Assembly (NCBI GenBank): GCA_023052935.1
Contig: CM041292.1
Coordinates: 148,356,939 to 148,420,938, forward strand
Origin: Piezodorus guildinii
Taxonomy: Eukaryota > Arthropoda > Insecta > Hemiptera > Pentatomidae
DNA: 64,000 nt
Direction of reading: 5' to 3'
A program made the position numbers and the translations under genes. Of this stretch, positions 1 to 11,945 are shown piece after piece. How positions within the stretch are numbered: position 1 is the first letter of the stretch; each line of letters opens with the position of its first letter. The notes under the pieces were generated by a model that was given only the letters and a program-made list of their open reading frames with translations, did not search any database and was not told where the DNA came from.

Positions 1-300
1 CGAAAGACAGAGTAGTTCAAAAATGTGTGAAGGTTAAGTATAATGCGCTTTAAGATGAATATGGTGGCTATATGCAACGAGGCTCCAGTCCTTCGGTTAA
101 TGGAACGGCGACAGTAACAGATGCTCCACTTCCTTAAAGCAGCCTTTTCAAAAGCACCATAATCCATTGTGTCGAAATTCCATACTTCTTACCTCATAAT
201 ACACGTCTTTTTTAGTGTAATATTCTAAAAAATATTTGTTGAATTTAAAATTACATCATAAGAAGTTTATTCGGTAATTTATCATAATCCAATAAATTTC
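1..300. other. Unassigned AT-rich sequence
   Basis: No coding frame of note, no RNA gene and no repeat that I can tie to another part of the window. It lies just upstream of the RTE-type relic and may be a decayed part of it, but nothing in the sequence shows this. Confidence 0.4.
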
Positions 301-1440
301 TAGAAAAAGAAAAAATACCCAAAGGCTGGAAAATATCCAAAACGGTTTTGCTTCACAAGGAAGGAGACGAAATTAAATTAAATAATTACAGACCAATATC
401 ATTGGGCGTTAGTTTAGAAAATGTTTTTTGCAAACCAGACAAAGACAATAGATAAAAATTTACTTTTGAACCAAGCCGGTCCTTTAGGAACAAGGCTTTA
501 GGAAGGGGATGTCTAAAATAGACCATTTGCAAGCAGTCAACCAACTCATAGAAAAAAGTAAAGAATATAATTTAAATTTATCACACCAGCATTATAATAG
601 CTCTCAAGTCAATAGATATCGAGGAAAAATATATGTCTATAATAAAGCAATCATATCCTGATAACAAAGCATTTATATCTAGCGAAAAAAAAGCAAGGAG
701 TTTCCAATAAAAAGGGAAACCAGGCAAGGAGATGCACTTTCACCACAGCTGTTAGTACAGTACTGAAACTTCTTTTAAAGGAGATTGAATGAGAAAAATA
801 TGGAATAAATATAAATAGTGTTAAAATAAATATACTAAAATACGCTGATACGTGCCACTTATTTTCAGAAAAGAAGAAGAGATAGTGACAATGCTGAAAC
901 AACACAGGTACAGAAGTGATCTACATGGACTGTCGTTGAACTTGGCAAAGACTAAAATAATTACTGACTCAAGTAGCGCAAAAGTAAGAACAGACCTTCC
1001 TGAAATAATTGTAGTTGATGAATTATAATATCTAGGACTAGTGATATTTTTTTAATATAGACAGTCCACTGAAATCTTATGGATGGAAACGAACATGGTT
1101 CCACAAAAAGCTCCATGAGAAAAAAATTATAACATGCCAGAGAGCAATGGAGAGGAGCGTGTTAGGCGTAAGGAAAAGCCGAAAGCTAAACAGTCAAACA
1201 ATAAGAAAACTTAGTGGTTTCACTGATGCAATTAGGTACGTGGACAAATTAAATCGCAATGTGCTGTGCATCTAATGATGAATAATGATAAAAACTGGGC
1301 TAAAATATTGACTGAGTGGACCTCGTTGAATATGAAAAGGAACCGAGGCAAGCAAAGAAGAAGGTGGGTCAGGGAAATCAAAAAGACGTAGCGAGTATTA
1401 TGGTCACGTGAAGCCCAGGATATTACAACATATTGGAATA
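300..1440 (+). pseudogene. Decayed RTE-type LINE reverse transcriptase
   Basis: Translating the plus strand in changing frames gives successive landmarks of an RTE-like reverse transcriptase in the right order. A segment reading IPKGWK...LHKEGD...NNYRPISL lies at about 310-410. AGFRKG...DHLQAVNQLI lies at about 480-550, a RQGDALSPQL-like block near 720-750, and a K-YAD-like active-site remnant near 840. Further on are NLAKTKI near 940 and the C-terminal RRRWVREIKK near 1350. Stops and frameshifts separate the blocks, so this is a dead copy. The endonuclease domain is not visible. Family assignment rests on block order and the C-terminal basic motif; the exact clade is uncertain. Confidence 0.65.
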
Positions 1441-1464
1441 CCAAGATGAGTGAACTCAAGTTGA

Positions 1465-1573
1465 GCCGTTTTCTCTTTAGTCTATTGTTGGTCCTCCATG
1501 TCAGTCGTTTGTCTAACTCGTTGAAATACACTGCTGGACATTCCCCATGGTTGAGCGTAAAAACAAAGAACAC
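1465..1573 (-). pseudogene. Jockey-type LINE ORF2 fragment
   Basis: The minus strand reads FTLNHGECPAVYFNELDKRLTWRTNNRLKRKRLN. This matches the stretch FTLRRKSCP...VYFN...LDKRLTWNPHTRLKRKELN found in the intact Jockey ORF2 at 20558-23236. It is a short scrap with an internal deletion between the two blocks. Confidence 0.7.
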
Positions 1574-1944
1574 TGTTTGTTTAATTTATTTTTACTCTTC
1601 AATGTGGTTTTTGTAGTATAAGAGATGCCAGAAGTAGGATTCAGAGAGGTTTCCAAACTTTTATGTCCCCTACACATTTCAATCTAATTACTACCGTCTA
1701 AGCCCAAGCCCTTGAGATACGATTTATCAAAATCCTCCCTCCTACGTCTCGGTCTTCCTCTTGGTAGTGGTAGTGGCCCTACTTGTACGCCTAATATTTC
1801 TGCGCATATTAGCAATTTAAGAACTCATTATGTACCAAGGCTAACAACTTTGTATGCATGTCATATACAGCGATTCGACCACTTCATTAATACTAGAGCA
1901 CAAGCTCTTTAGGCGCGGGGAGTAAACTTCATTTAAGAAGGATT
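1574..1944. other. Unassigned sequence
   Basis: A 66-codon frame lies at 1712-1912, but it matches no family I know and has no supporting signals. I treat it as chance. No repeat partner was seen in the window. Confidence 0.4.
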
Positions 1945-2155
1945 GTAACTTAAAATTCACTTTAATTTTAAATGTTGAAATTCAATTTAATTTTAAATGT
2001 TAAAATTCACTTTAATTTTAACATTAAATAATTAATTAACATTAAAATTAATTTAATTTTAACATTTAAAATTAATTTAATTTCAACATTTAAAATTAAT
2101 TTAATTTTAAAATTTAAAATTAATTTAATTTTAAATGATAATTTAATTTCAGAAT
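1945..2155. repeat. AT-only minisatellite with palindromic units
   Basis: Imperfect tandem units of about 27 bp are built from blocks such as TTTAAAATTAATTTAATTTT, with only rare C or G. The units are partly self-complementary, so both strands read nearly alike and the array could fold into hairpins. Confidence 0.8.
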
Positions 2156-2779
2156 TTTAAGAAGAATGTTAAGTAAAATTTATGTTGTTTACACTACATT
2201 TTTATAATATTATAACAATCAGTGATATTTACTACTATATATTATTAATAAAAATGTGTTTAAATATATATTATGTCCTAATGGAATTCCTCGCTTCTAA
2301 AAGTGGATGCACCGGCTCAGACCACCCTGGCCTCTAGATCTTGTCCAATGTCCTCATCTCCGGTTGCTGCTGCTTTTTGTGCCAAAAGACATCAAATGCA
2401 CGTTTCTCCAATATATTACTTCTTGTGTGGTATATCTATTTCCACAAAGTCAATTTACTATTTATTTTTTATAAAATCAGTCTCAATTATTTCATGTAAA
2501 TTTGCCAAATTATTTTATTATTCCGTTCCTATTCGTTTTTTATTTTTTAAATATGCGATGAGCGAATACTTTATGGTTAATTATTTATTTGATATCGTCT
2601 CCTTAAAACGTATAAAATTTATTTGTTAAAGATCTTTAACAGGCACTGCCATGTATTTTAGCATTGTTAATGACACGAATACATTAAAAGTTTGTACAGC
2701 ATTTCTCTATTGCATCAGCTAACTTTAAAATTTAAAATTACTGATTGATATAAACAGACATATTAAAATAACAATTCAA
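2156..2779. other. Unassigned AT-rich sequence
   Basis: A 108-codon frame at 2303-2629 is rich in F, Y, I and S, as expected by chance in AT-rich DNA, and matches nothing I recognise. Nothing else was seen up to the inverted duplication. Confidence 0.4.
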
Positions 2780-3465
2780 TCCAACTGAACCAAATGAATA
2801 ATGTGGAAATGAACAAACATCTGAAAACGGCTTATCTAACTTCTATTGAATAGATTTATAGAAATTTCCAAACCCATCGACGTGCTTGATAATTACTTTT
2901 GAACCGTTAAGGCTGGTAAAATAGATGCACAGGATTCTTCAGAATCGAGTTAGGCATTATTTTTTATATATATTTTTTTATTATGCATACATATCATTTT
3001 TTAAAATATACTTTTTTTTTAAAATGGTGATTTGCACTGGAATTTCGTAGGAAAGAAGGTGCGTTTGTAAAAGTAGATTGTGTTGAAAATGTAGTTTTTA
3101 CTATTATTCTTTCCTTAATTGTAAACATGATCAATATGTAGAGATATATCATTTTGATTTATGCCATTGTAATCTGAATGTGACTGTAGACTGTATGGGT
3201 TGGTTGCATACATAGCACAATTTATTTTGAAGGACCAGCCATTGGTCTGACGGAAATTCGGCATTTAGGAATATGCTTTATAACTGTTTCAAAAGATTGA
3301 TCACTCAGTGAAAGAATGAAATTAATCGGTCTTTATTTGTCTTTGTCGTTGACTTTTTTGTCTGTGTTGATATTGACGGCCCTTAATTTTTTTCGTATTT
3401 GAATCGAAATTTGAAAATGCAACAGGATTTTTCACTCAAAGGTGGTGATATTCCTCCTTTATTTG

Positions 3466-3540
<75 letters not shown>

Positions 3541-3877
3541 ATAAAAATATTTAAAAATACAGTTTTAAAAAATGAACAGACCGCATGCACCAGTCTAGAG
3601 CATGTTGGTAACGTCACCATGGTTACGAAATCGAAGATTTTACTCCTGCCAAAATTCGCATAACGCGCCTAAAGAAGTTTTCACTTCAATAAAAGTTTTA
3701 TCGGATTTGAATAAAATATTTACAATGATTCCAACAAATGCATGTTGTTTGTTATCTGAGTATGTCACATCACCTTTCACATATACTGGTGTTTATAATT
3801 TGAAAATATTTACATTTTATTGCAGAGCTTGCATTATAATATTAATTAAAAACGTCATATATGAAACTTAATTAAAA
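2780..3877 (+). repeat. Left arm of a large inverted duplication
   Basis: This block is repeated as its reverse complement at 5149-6254. Matching runs cover almost the whole length. Examples are the segment around 3024-3095 against 5935-6005, and the segment around 3580-3670 against 5355-5440. Differences are mostly single bases and small indels. Each arm contains a (TA)n array, here about 3470-3537. No coding sequence is evident; the IYIYIY frames are translations of the TA array. Confidence 0.9.
3470..3538. repeat. (TA)n microsatellite
   Basis: Uninterrupted TA dinucleotides inside the left arm of the inverted duplication. A matching array lies in the right arm. Confidence 0.95.
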
Positions 3878-5148
3878 TCTCTCTAATTTGTAAAGTCCTA
3901 TTAAATATCAGCATATTCCAATTCTACTTGAAAAATATAAGGATATTTCTATGAACTAATACAAACATTCTCCAGTTTTCAAGCTCCTGGAATTTCCCCA
4001 CAAGATTCCCTACTTCTTATAAAACATCCTTGTTTTAAATACTAAACAAAAATAAATTGTATTTTAAACTCAATTTATATTTATATGTTATACATTTATA
4101 TAAATTCTCTCTCCTTCTTTTGATTTATAACTTAAAACTAGTTTTTATTCTATAATATTTTGAATGATAAATAAATCTAAAGTATCATCAGATTCAAATT
4201 GACAAATAGATTATTAGATGTTTATTACTAATGGATCATAAATTAAATTTATCTAATCACGAAATCAGTCACTAAAAAAACTCATTATCCCAGGTTTCAT
4301 GTTTCATATTAATATTCCACGGTAAATACTGGTAAAGCTTCATGGAGGTATATCAGATTTAAATAATTTTATTTTTAATATATATTCTATTTAAAAAAAA
4401 ATATCCAAATGATATACATTCAAATGACATATTGAAAGCGAGTATTTACTGGATATATATATTTAGTAAAATTTTATTTGTTTGTGTAAGTCCTAGGAGA
4501 AAGTATTCATATTTATAAAAATAGGTAATCTAAATTTTCAACTAACGTTTTCGAGGTTTTTTAATTCTCTTGTGTGATTTACATATTGTCTCATTTTTTT
4601 CATATCGTATACCGTTTTATACAATAATTAAAAATACCTTTTAATAGTACCTTAATTAATACAATGAATTAAAAAATTAATAATATAGGTATTTTATTAT
4701 TACCCTTAAAAAAACTAAGATACACCCTAAGATGTTTCCACGAATCCACCTCCACTACGAAATCATAATTATTTTTCGGCACGTCATTCTTTCCCCAATT
4801 AAGGGCCGTAATTTTCCGGCATTTGTCTTTTTTCTTCTTGAAAGCACAAGGTCGTAGGAGGCTAGGCCATCTTTTGCCTTCCAAACAAAATAAAAAATAA
4901 ATAATCCGGTCTGCACGAAATTACCTTCATTTAAAGTAAGCATTGATGTGAAATTAGTGATCAGATGATAGCATAATAGCATGATAGGCCCAGTTCATAG
5001 GAATCCCTAATTGAGATTGCGACTTGATTCTAGGAAGCCTACTTTTTTTTTTCTTTTTTTTAAATAGATTGGACTGAATAATATTATCTGAACCAGTTTT
5101 CTGTGGACTTAAGAGAAGGCTTATATATTTATGTCTAGTTTTATTTAT
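3878..5148. other. Central segment between the inverted arms
   Basis: Single-copy within this window and AT-rich. A 71-codon minus-strand frame at 4669-4884 has a basic N-terminal half (KKKKDKCRK) but belongs to no family I recognise. No transposase signature was seen, so the segment does not explain how the inverted structure arose. Confidence 0.5.
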
Positions 5149-5501
5149 TTTAATTAAGTTTCGTATATGACGTTTTTAATTAAAAATATAATGCAAGCTC
5201 TGCAATAAAATGTAAATATTTTCAACTTATAAACACCAGTATATGTGGAAGGTGATGTGACATACTCAGATAACAAACAACATACATTTGTTGGAATTAT
5301 TGTAAATATTTTATTCAAATCCGATAAAACTATTTATTGAAATGAAAACTTCTTTAGGCGCGTTATGCGAATTTTGGCAGGAGTAAAATCTTCGATTTCG
5401 TAACCATGGTGACGTTACCAACATGCTCTAGACTGGTGCATGCGGTCTGTTCATTTTTTAAAACTTTCATTTTTTTGTTTAAATTTTTAAATATTTTCAT
5501 T

Positions 5502-5566
<65 letters not shown>

Positions 5567-6254
5567 CAAATAAAGGAGGAATATCACCTCCTTTGAGTGA
5601 AAAATCCTGTTGTATATTCAAATTTCGATTCAAATGCGAAAAAAAATTAAGGGACGTCAATATCAACACAGGCAAAAAAGTCAACGACAAAGACAAATAA
5701 AGACCGATTAATTTCATTCTTTCACTGAGTGATCAATCTTTTGAAACAGTTATAAAGCATATTCCTAAATGCCCGAATTTCCGTCAGACCAATGGCTGGT
5801 CCTTCAAAATAAATTGTGCTATGTATGCAACCAACCCATACAGTCAACAGTCACATTCAGATTACAATGGCATAATTCAAAATGATATATCTCTACATAT
5901 TGATCATGTTTACAATTAAGGAAAGAATAATAGTAAAAACTACATTTTCAACACAATCTACTTTTACAAACGCACCCTTCTTTCCTACGAAATTCCAGTG
6001 CAAATCACCATTTAAAAAAAAAGTATATTTAAAAAAATGATATTTATGCATTATAAAAAATATATATAAAAAATAATGCCTAACTCGATTCTGAAGAATC
6101 CTGTACATCTATTTTACCATGCCTTAACGGTTCAAAAGTAATTATCAAGCACGTCGATGGGTTTAGAAATTTCTATAAATCTATTCAATAGAAGTTAGAT
6201 ATGCCGTTTTCAGATGTTTGTTCATTTCCACATTATTCATTTGGTTCAGTTGGA
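5149..6254 (-). repeat. Right arm of a large inverted duplication
   Basis: Reverse complement of 2780-3877. The match stops at the outer side at about 6254 (TTCAGTTGGA against TCCAACTGAA at 2780) and at the inner side near 5149. I see no clear short direct repeat flanking the whole structure. A (TA)n array lies at about 5507-5565. Confidence 0.9.
5507..5565. repeat. (TA)n microsatellite
   Basis: TA array in the right arm, the counterpart of 3470-3538. Confidence 0.95.
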
Positions 6255-7185
6255 CTTAGAATATTTTTCACCGTCTAGATTCTTGTTCATTGTATGATTT
6301 AAATTCTTTTTTTTATGAGAAATATGAAAACCCCATCGATATATGATTAGAAATGGAGAGGAGAATTCATCCTTTTTTTGTACACTTACTGTTGTAAAAT
6401 ATAACTCATAAAATTTTCGGAAAGATGAGACCGTTCATGTATTAATTAATCACTTATGTAAGTAAAACGAAAAAATAAGTTTTTTAAATTTATTTATATT
6501 TAATTTTTTTGTAATACCTGAAATCTGTCGTGCTTGTTACTGTTTATTTACTTATGATTCCAACCGTTGATGATCAAAAACTAGGAGATAGACAAAGCTT
6601 TGAAAGGGCAGGAAATACCATTATTTTCGTGCTTTGAACTCGCTAATACATCAAGGGGTCGATAGCCCCCGACCTCATCTGTAAATGGTATTATTTCCTT
6701 TGGAATTTTAGCCTCTCCCTGAGATAAAAGGAATTTAAATTGCATTTGAAACTGTCCAATTTACCCCCCAATGCGTAAGGGGCCAAGGAAAAGGATGGCG
6801 GTTGAATTCTCAAACGTAATAGCGCAACCCTTTGAATGTGTTGGAGATGAAAGCAGAGTGGGTTAAGAAAATCCTTGATAGAGAAATAGGAAAATGGAAA
6901 AGGGGAAGGGACTTCAGAGGCAGATAGCCTTTAGTCAGGCTTTTAAGCCAAGGCTAATCCGAATATTTTTATTATTACTGTAAATGTTACCGTTGATATT
7001 TATTTTTATCCATCTATACTTTTGAAATAGTTATATTTCTGAACAATGCGGATTCCAGCTCGGTTTCTTAGTTTGAATTATTTGAGTATTGGTCGATATG
7101 ATGAATAGTTAATCCAAAGATGAAACACCAAAAATTCATGTACATATGACATTAATATTTAAAAAAAAATACTTCATAACAGCAT
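6255..7185. other. Unassigned sequence
   Basis: The part at about 6630-6960 is less AT-rich than its surroundings (CCCCCGACCTC, AAGGGGCCAAGG) but has no usable reading frame and no partner in the window. It may be an old repeat, but I cannot name it. Confidence 0.4.
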
Positions 7186-7545
7186 GTTTGGACCTAAAAC
7201 CAATGACATCCCGCCCTAAAGTATCCATTAATAATACCCCGATTGCCTCGATTGAACAGATCTGATACAGACGTCTTACATGCAGTGCACATACAAGTCT
7301 GAAACGGCTATGTTGCTTTAACACTTACTGAACAAACGCTGAACCCTTCTACTTACTACAAAACGCTCATCTACATGAATATCTTAAGGCATCATATCTA
7401 TGAACGTACAGAGTAGAGATGATGTCTAATAAACCATCGAATTCTTCTCTTATTCATAAAGACTTTAATGTCCCATATGTTGCTGATTTAGTCCGACTCT
7501 GGTACCATGAACATTACATGACAAACTTCATTCCAATTATAATCC
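7186..7545 (+). pseudogene. Jockey-type LINE ORF2 relic, C-terminal part
   Basis: The nucleotide order matches other Jockey relics here, especially 54090-54520. It runs from a block encoding TSRP-VSINN, through the ATTGAACAGATCTG segment, TACTACAAAACGCTCATCTACATG and CCATCGAATTCTTC, to the CTTTAATGTCCC...GCTGATTT block near 7460-7490. Frameshifts and stops break it throughout. It ends where the minus-strand CR1/Jockey-type relic begins. Confidence 0.7.
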
Positions 7546-8548
7546 ACAAGCTGTCTGATTGATGGGAGAGTATTCCAGAAAAAAGTGGATCGGGCTAAAA
7601 AGAAAAATTCATATTTTTTGGTTCGATGGGAAGGCGTATAGAGGTCAGAAGGACGGGATCTGGTTTCCTGAGTATGGATTGTAGATTTAAATTGCAGGAG
7701 ATGATAGACGTAAGAAGGGCGGTGGGAGCGGATGACCTGATAGAGAAAGGAACCAAGGCAACCAAATATTGCCTTCGAATAGAGGGAAATAGCCAATTTC
7801 ACTCGTCATAGAGATCACCTGAATGCGACCGTCTAGAGGTACCGATGACAAATCTTTTGAAACAGTTCATGACTCGTTCTAATCTACCCTCAAGCACCTT
7901 CGAGAGGCCGCCAACTACCGCACAATAGTCAAAATGGGGAAAAATAAGAGAAGATACTAGGAGCTTCCGAGAGGATTGTGGGAGAAGTTGACGGGAGTGT
8001 TTAAATTGTTTTAGTGTACTTATCGATTTTTTGAAATTCGGGCAATATGGGGTTTCCAGGATAGGTTTTGGTCAAGGATTACGCCAAGGTTTTTGACGGA
8101 GGCGCTGAAGGTAATAGGGTAATTATTAAGCAAAAGTGAAGGAAGGGTGATGATAGAACTAAGGAGAAAATTGGAACCGATTAAAATGGCCTGGGTTTTC
8201 AAAGGATTAAGCTTTGAACTATTCAGGTTTGTCTAAACACTGATCCTATCTAGGTCTGCCTGAATATTTGTGAAAGCTAATGATAACAGAAGGATATGTA
8301 GATTTGGAGGTCATCAGCGTATAGGTGGTAGGAGAAGTGATGGATTGAATTAGGGAGGTCATTGATATAGGTATTGAACAGGAGCGGAGAAATACTTGAA
8401 CCTTGAGCTACACAAGGTACACACTTGAGCTAGAGTTAGGAAGAAAGATAAGGGTTCATTAGGAATAGTAACTGCTTGAGAATGTTCGGAAAGAAAAGAT
8501 TGGAACCATTGGATAGAACTATTAGAATAGGATAAACATTTTAATTTG
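7546..8548 (-). pseudogene. CR1/Jockey-type LINE relic, 3' half (split by LTR element)
   Basis: Minus-strand translation, reading right to left, gives the second half of a LINE reverse transcriptase. SSIQWFQSFLSEHSQAV lies near 8470-8520. A decayed GVPQGS block is followed by PLLFNTYINDLP near 8350-8400. NLGVILDQNLSWKPHI lies at about 8040-8100, and the C-terminal TRSRPSDLYTP...FFWNTLPSIRQ at 7550-7670. The reading frame is interrupted. The first half continues at 14344-15180; the LTR element at 8549-14339 sits between them. Confidence 0.8.
8545..8548. repeat. Target site duplication TTTG, left
   Basis: TTTG immediately precedes the 5' LTR. The same four bases directly follow the 3' LTR at 14340-14343. 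Four-base duplications are usual for gypsy-type elements. Confidence 0.8.
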
Positions 8549-8981
8549 AGTTATGGAATGAGATTTACTCATCTATTGTAATTGCTATTACAATTGTAAT
8601 TATAATTATAAAGAGATTATTGTAATTGTTATTAGTAATATTTACATTGCCTTTATATTAATTACAAAGGATGCCGCCTTCTACCTCCGAAGGGTCTTTA
8701 GCCCAAAACACCTTTGCACATACCTGAACCCCTACAAGAAGTACTTTGACATTATGGGTGCTAAGTGATCCATATGTCCCTCCATTTGATCTCTGCCGCC
8801 TTTCCTCCATCCCCTCCACTATTCCTTCATATATGTACCCCCCAAATCCTAGGGCCAGAGCACTCCGGTCAAAATGTTCTTAATGCAAAGTTGTATTATA
8901 GTATATTATTAACAAGTTTATGTGTCTATCTTCATTGTGTATAAATAAACAAAAGTTTATATAAAAGTGTTATTTGTTAAC
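8549..8981 (+). repeat. 5' long terminal repeat
   Basis: 433 bp, matching 13911-14339 with few substitutions and a small indel near 8650. It ends GTTAAC directly against the primer binding site. An AATAAA-like run near 8941 may be the polyadenylation signal. Confidence 0.92.
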
Positions 8982-9000
8982 TGGCGCCCGAAGTAGGGAC
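8982..9000 (+). other. Primer binding site, tRNA-Lys-like
   Basis: TGGCGCCCGAA directly follows the LTR, then TAGGGAC after one or two unmatched bases. The first eleven bases equal the complement of the 3' end of animal tRNA-Lys, including the CCA. Priming by tRNA-Lys is the inference. Confidence 0.75.
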
Positions 9001-9329
9001 TGCAAGTATCAAAAAGTAAATTGATCAACTCTGCAGTCAGAACGAGAACCCTCGAAGATTTTGAATATATTGAAGATAAAATATGAAGATTATCTGCTAC
9101 CCTTCTTCAGACAAGAAAATGCTCATCCGAGATGTCCTGCGGAGCCTCGCTGGACTTCACTCCACGAGAAATTATTCCAACAGAAAAAATCACTGAAGTA
9201 AGAGTTACTCTATATATATTTTAATGTTTGTAATGTGTTGAAGTCTTTGTTTACTGCCTAAGAAAGAGGCTATTAAGATTTTTGAAGATTATTGAAATTG
9301 TATTAACTTAAAACATTAATATGACATAA

Positions 9330-10254
9330 TTTCGAATAACTAGAGTTGATTACGATTTTATACCATATTACAATGGTAATTCCCAAGAACTTTTATTTTT
9401 TATAAATGCTATTAGAGAATCAAAGGAAATTGCATGTGCAGATGATAATTTATTTAAATATGATAATGAAAAATGTTTACTAAACGAAGTATTAGCTAGA
9501 TTAACCGGAGATGCCGAATATATAAAATTTTCATATAAATTTAAAACAACAGAACAATTAATAGAGTTATTAAAAAAATCTTTTGGTGACCACAGGTCAG
9601 TTGACCAACTGACTTCCGAACTATTCAAATCAAATATCCAGCCAAACGAACACCCTTTAGATTTTTTGCGCAGACTAGGTAAAATCAGAACTTCGATAAT
9701 TGTTAAATATAAACTAGACGGAAATGTTATATTTAGACCTCTAATTAAACAGTTGGACATCCAAATTATTAAACATTTTTGTAATAACATGCCTTTGCAC
9801 ATACAAAATTATTTGTTAACCAAAATAGATGATTTATATGAATTTGGTGAATTAGAGGACTTCATCCGGAAAGAACAATACTTAATATTTGATAACCCAT
9901 CATTCTCATATTTTGATTGCTATCAAAGAACCTTTACTAATCCCCAAAACAAATTTTTACTGTCCCCAAATCACTTGTGCCAGGCAGGAGCAACAATACC
10001 ATAAAAGATATCATAATGATCAAAATAATTACAAAAATCATTTTAATTCAAACCCAAATCGACAACCAACATATGAAACAGAGTATGAGCCACCTAATAA
10101 TAAAAACTCCCTCGAAGTAAGAATAAGACAGTTGGAAAAACGAATCGAAGAAATAAAGAAGTTAAGACCCACCTTTTTAACGAAAACAAAAAGTAAAGAA
10201 AACCGTAAAACATTTGAAACACTTTGTCAAAAACGGAAGAACAACCGAAACTAA
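9330..10254 (+). pseudogene. gag-like polyprotein of the LTR element, frameshifted
   Basis: An open stretch beginning about 9330 without an obvious ATG translates as VDYDFIPYYNGNSQELLFFI and continues through LNEVLARLTGDAEYI, LIELLKKSFGD and HPLDFLRRLGKIR to a stop near 10004. This layout (an FIPYYNG-like start, then a helical capsid-like region with LDFLRRL) is typical of gypsy gag proteins. A shift of frame near 9980 continues the protein as QYHKRYHNDQNNYKN and a charged coiled-coil-like stretch (LEVRIRQLEKRIEEIKKL) ending at 10254. No CCHC zinc knuckle is visible. The protein would be the capsid component of virus-like particles if it were intact. Confidence 0.65.
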
Positions 10255-11233
10255 TTAAAAATGCCATTAATCAAAAATCTTGTTTACCAGATCTAAATAA
10301 AGTAATCGAGGAAAACAGTAAGGTAGAGGAAAATAGTGCAAAGGATACCATTAAATTTAATGCTGAACCTAACCTAATTTTAAACAATCATTTTAATAAA
10401 ACGGAGTTTGACAAACAACCAAATCGAGAAATCAGAGATTCGGAAATAGAAAATATAATATTGAATTGTAAATCAGATATTTTGGCTATGGATGTTGATT
10501 TGAATTTAAAAAATAATAAAATAACTAAAGAATTAAAAGCAGTTTCGAAAAATCAAATAGATCGCAAAGATATAGTAAAAACGATGACAGGAGAACCAGA
10601 TTTAAACTTATTAAAACCGGCTGATGTAAATAAAAAATTATTTGTGGTCGAATCCAGTAGTTTAAAACAGTTTATAATGAAAAATACGGAGTCCATGAAA
10701 TCTTATCAAGAAAATAGTTCAATAACCACAATTGAAACTCATTTAGTTCCGAATACAGACTTACTAAATATTTCCCAATCTGAAGATAAACTTAATTATT
10801 AAACAGAATCTATTTTAAATGATAAATCACTTGAAAGCCCAAAATTCATCTATTGTTAGTAAACTTCAAACACAAAAACTAAAAATAAAGGAATTTACAA
10901 AACCTGAGGAACCCGAGAGTATTAGTGAGATTAATGTTGGAGAAATTAGGCCATTAAATAATACTAAAATAAAAGATGTATCATTTATTATAGTAAATCA
11001 AAAAAAGAACTATTTTAAAGTTAATCCGGAGCAGTTGTTAAAATATTCTTTGTTTAGGAAAAAAACTAAACTAACAGAAAAGAAAGTTACCTCTGGTGAT
11101 ATTGACAAAATTTTAAAAAGTAGAGTAAAAGATGAAATTCAAAATATTTCTAGATGGCCCAAGGGCAAGGATGGAATTTTCCTCTGGATGCTTAAACCTG
11201 ATGAAAATTCTACTACCTATCTGGTGGGTCGAG

Positions 11234-11269
<36 letters not shown>

Positions 11270-11298
11270 AAGAAAAAAAAGGGAAACAACGATATTAG
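10224..11298 (+). pseudogene. Anonymous reading frames downstream of gag
   Basis: Two consecutive plus-strand frames (10224-10802, 192 codons; 10819-11298, 159 codons, another phase) follow gag at the place where pol should start. The first is rich in N, K, E and I without a recognisable domain. The second contains INVGEIRPLNN, a YLVGRGV near its end and a lysine tail that is only the translated A-run at 11239-11267. There is no protease DTG/DSG, no reverse-transcriptase box and no integrase HHCC. They may be degraded gag-pol spacer or an extra ORF peculiar to this family. Function unknown. Confidence 0.4.
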
Positions 11299-11945
11299 TA
11301 AACTGCTATGAAATATGTATTAAATTATAATAAGTATCTGAATATAAATTATAAAATAAATATTTAAAAGTATTTATAAACATAAACACTAAAGTAAATA
11401 AAATAGCAATCTAACTAGTGGGAATATAACCTGAATAATTATTAAAATAATAATAATAATAATAAATAAAAAAATAATGATAATAATAAAATAAAACGAT
11501 GACAATAAAAACAAATATAAAAAATATGTATAATTGTTCAAGACTTATGTAACGTTAAAATTTATTTAGTAGAATTCAGTACTCACGAATAACATTTCTG
11601 AAATGATGGCATATTTCAACATATCATATTTATGTAAAAATGTAGCTTGAGCATTACTATTATAGAATATTGTTTTCAAATACAGTAGTTCAATTGTATA
11701 TAATCAATTTCATGTATTTAATTAAATTTTCGAATATCATTATTAAAAAAACTGAAAATTGGAAACAGTTCCTTCTATCAAACAAATTGTAAATGATAAT
11801 TCATGATTAACAACATCCTATTCCAGCATAATAAAAAAATAATCTACATGTTGTAGTACAGTGTTTAAATATTTATTTGTTTTGATGCGTTTACTCAATT
11901 AGTTTTCTAGTTACGTATTTAATTATCTGTATGTGTTAGTAAGAA
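11299..11945. other. LTR-element interior without coding signal
   Basis: Very AT-rich. An AAT-rich simple stretch lies at about 11440-11515. This is where pol and any env gene would be expected, and I see nothing that resembles either. Confidence 0.6.

Noticed and set aside
1945..2155. CRISPR-like array
   Set aside because: The repeats are imperfect AT-only units without distinct spacers, in a eukaryotic transposon-rich setting.
3442..3663. Protein with a long IYIYIY stretch (also near 5363-5717)
   Set aside because: It is the translation of (TA)n arrays in the inverted arms, not a gene.
4669..4884. Possible transposase for the inverted duplication
   Set aside because: The 71-codon basic frame shows no catalytic motif or zinc finger, so a transposase call is not supported.
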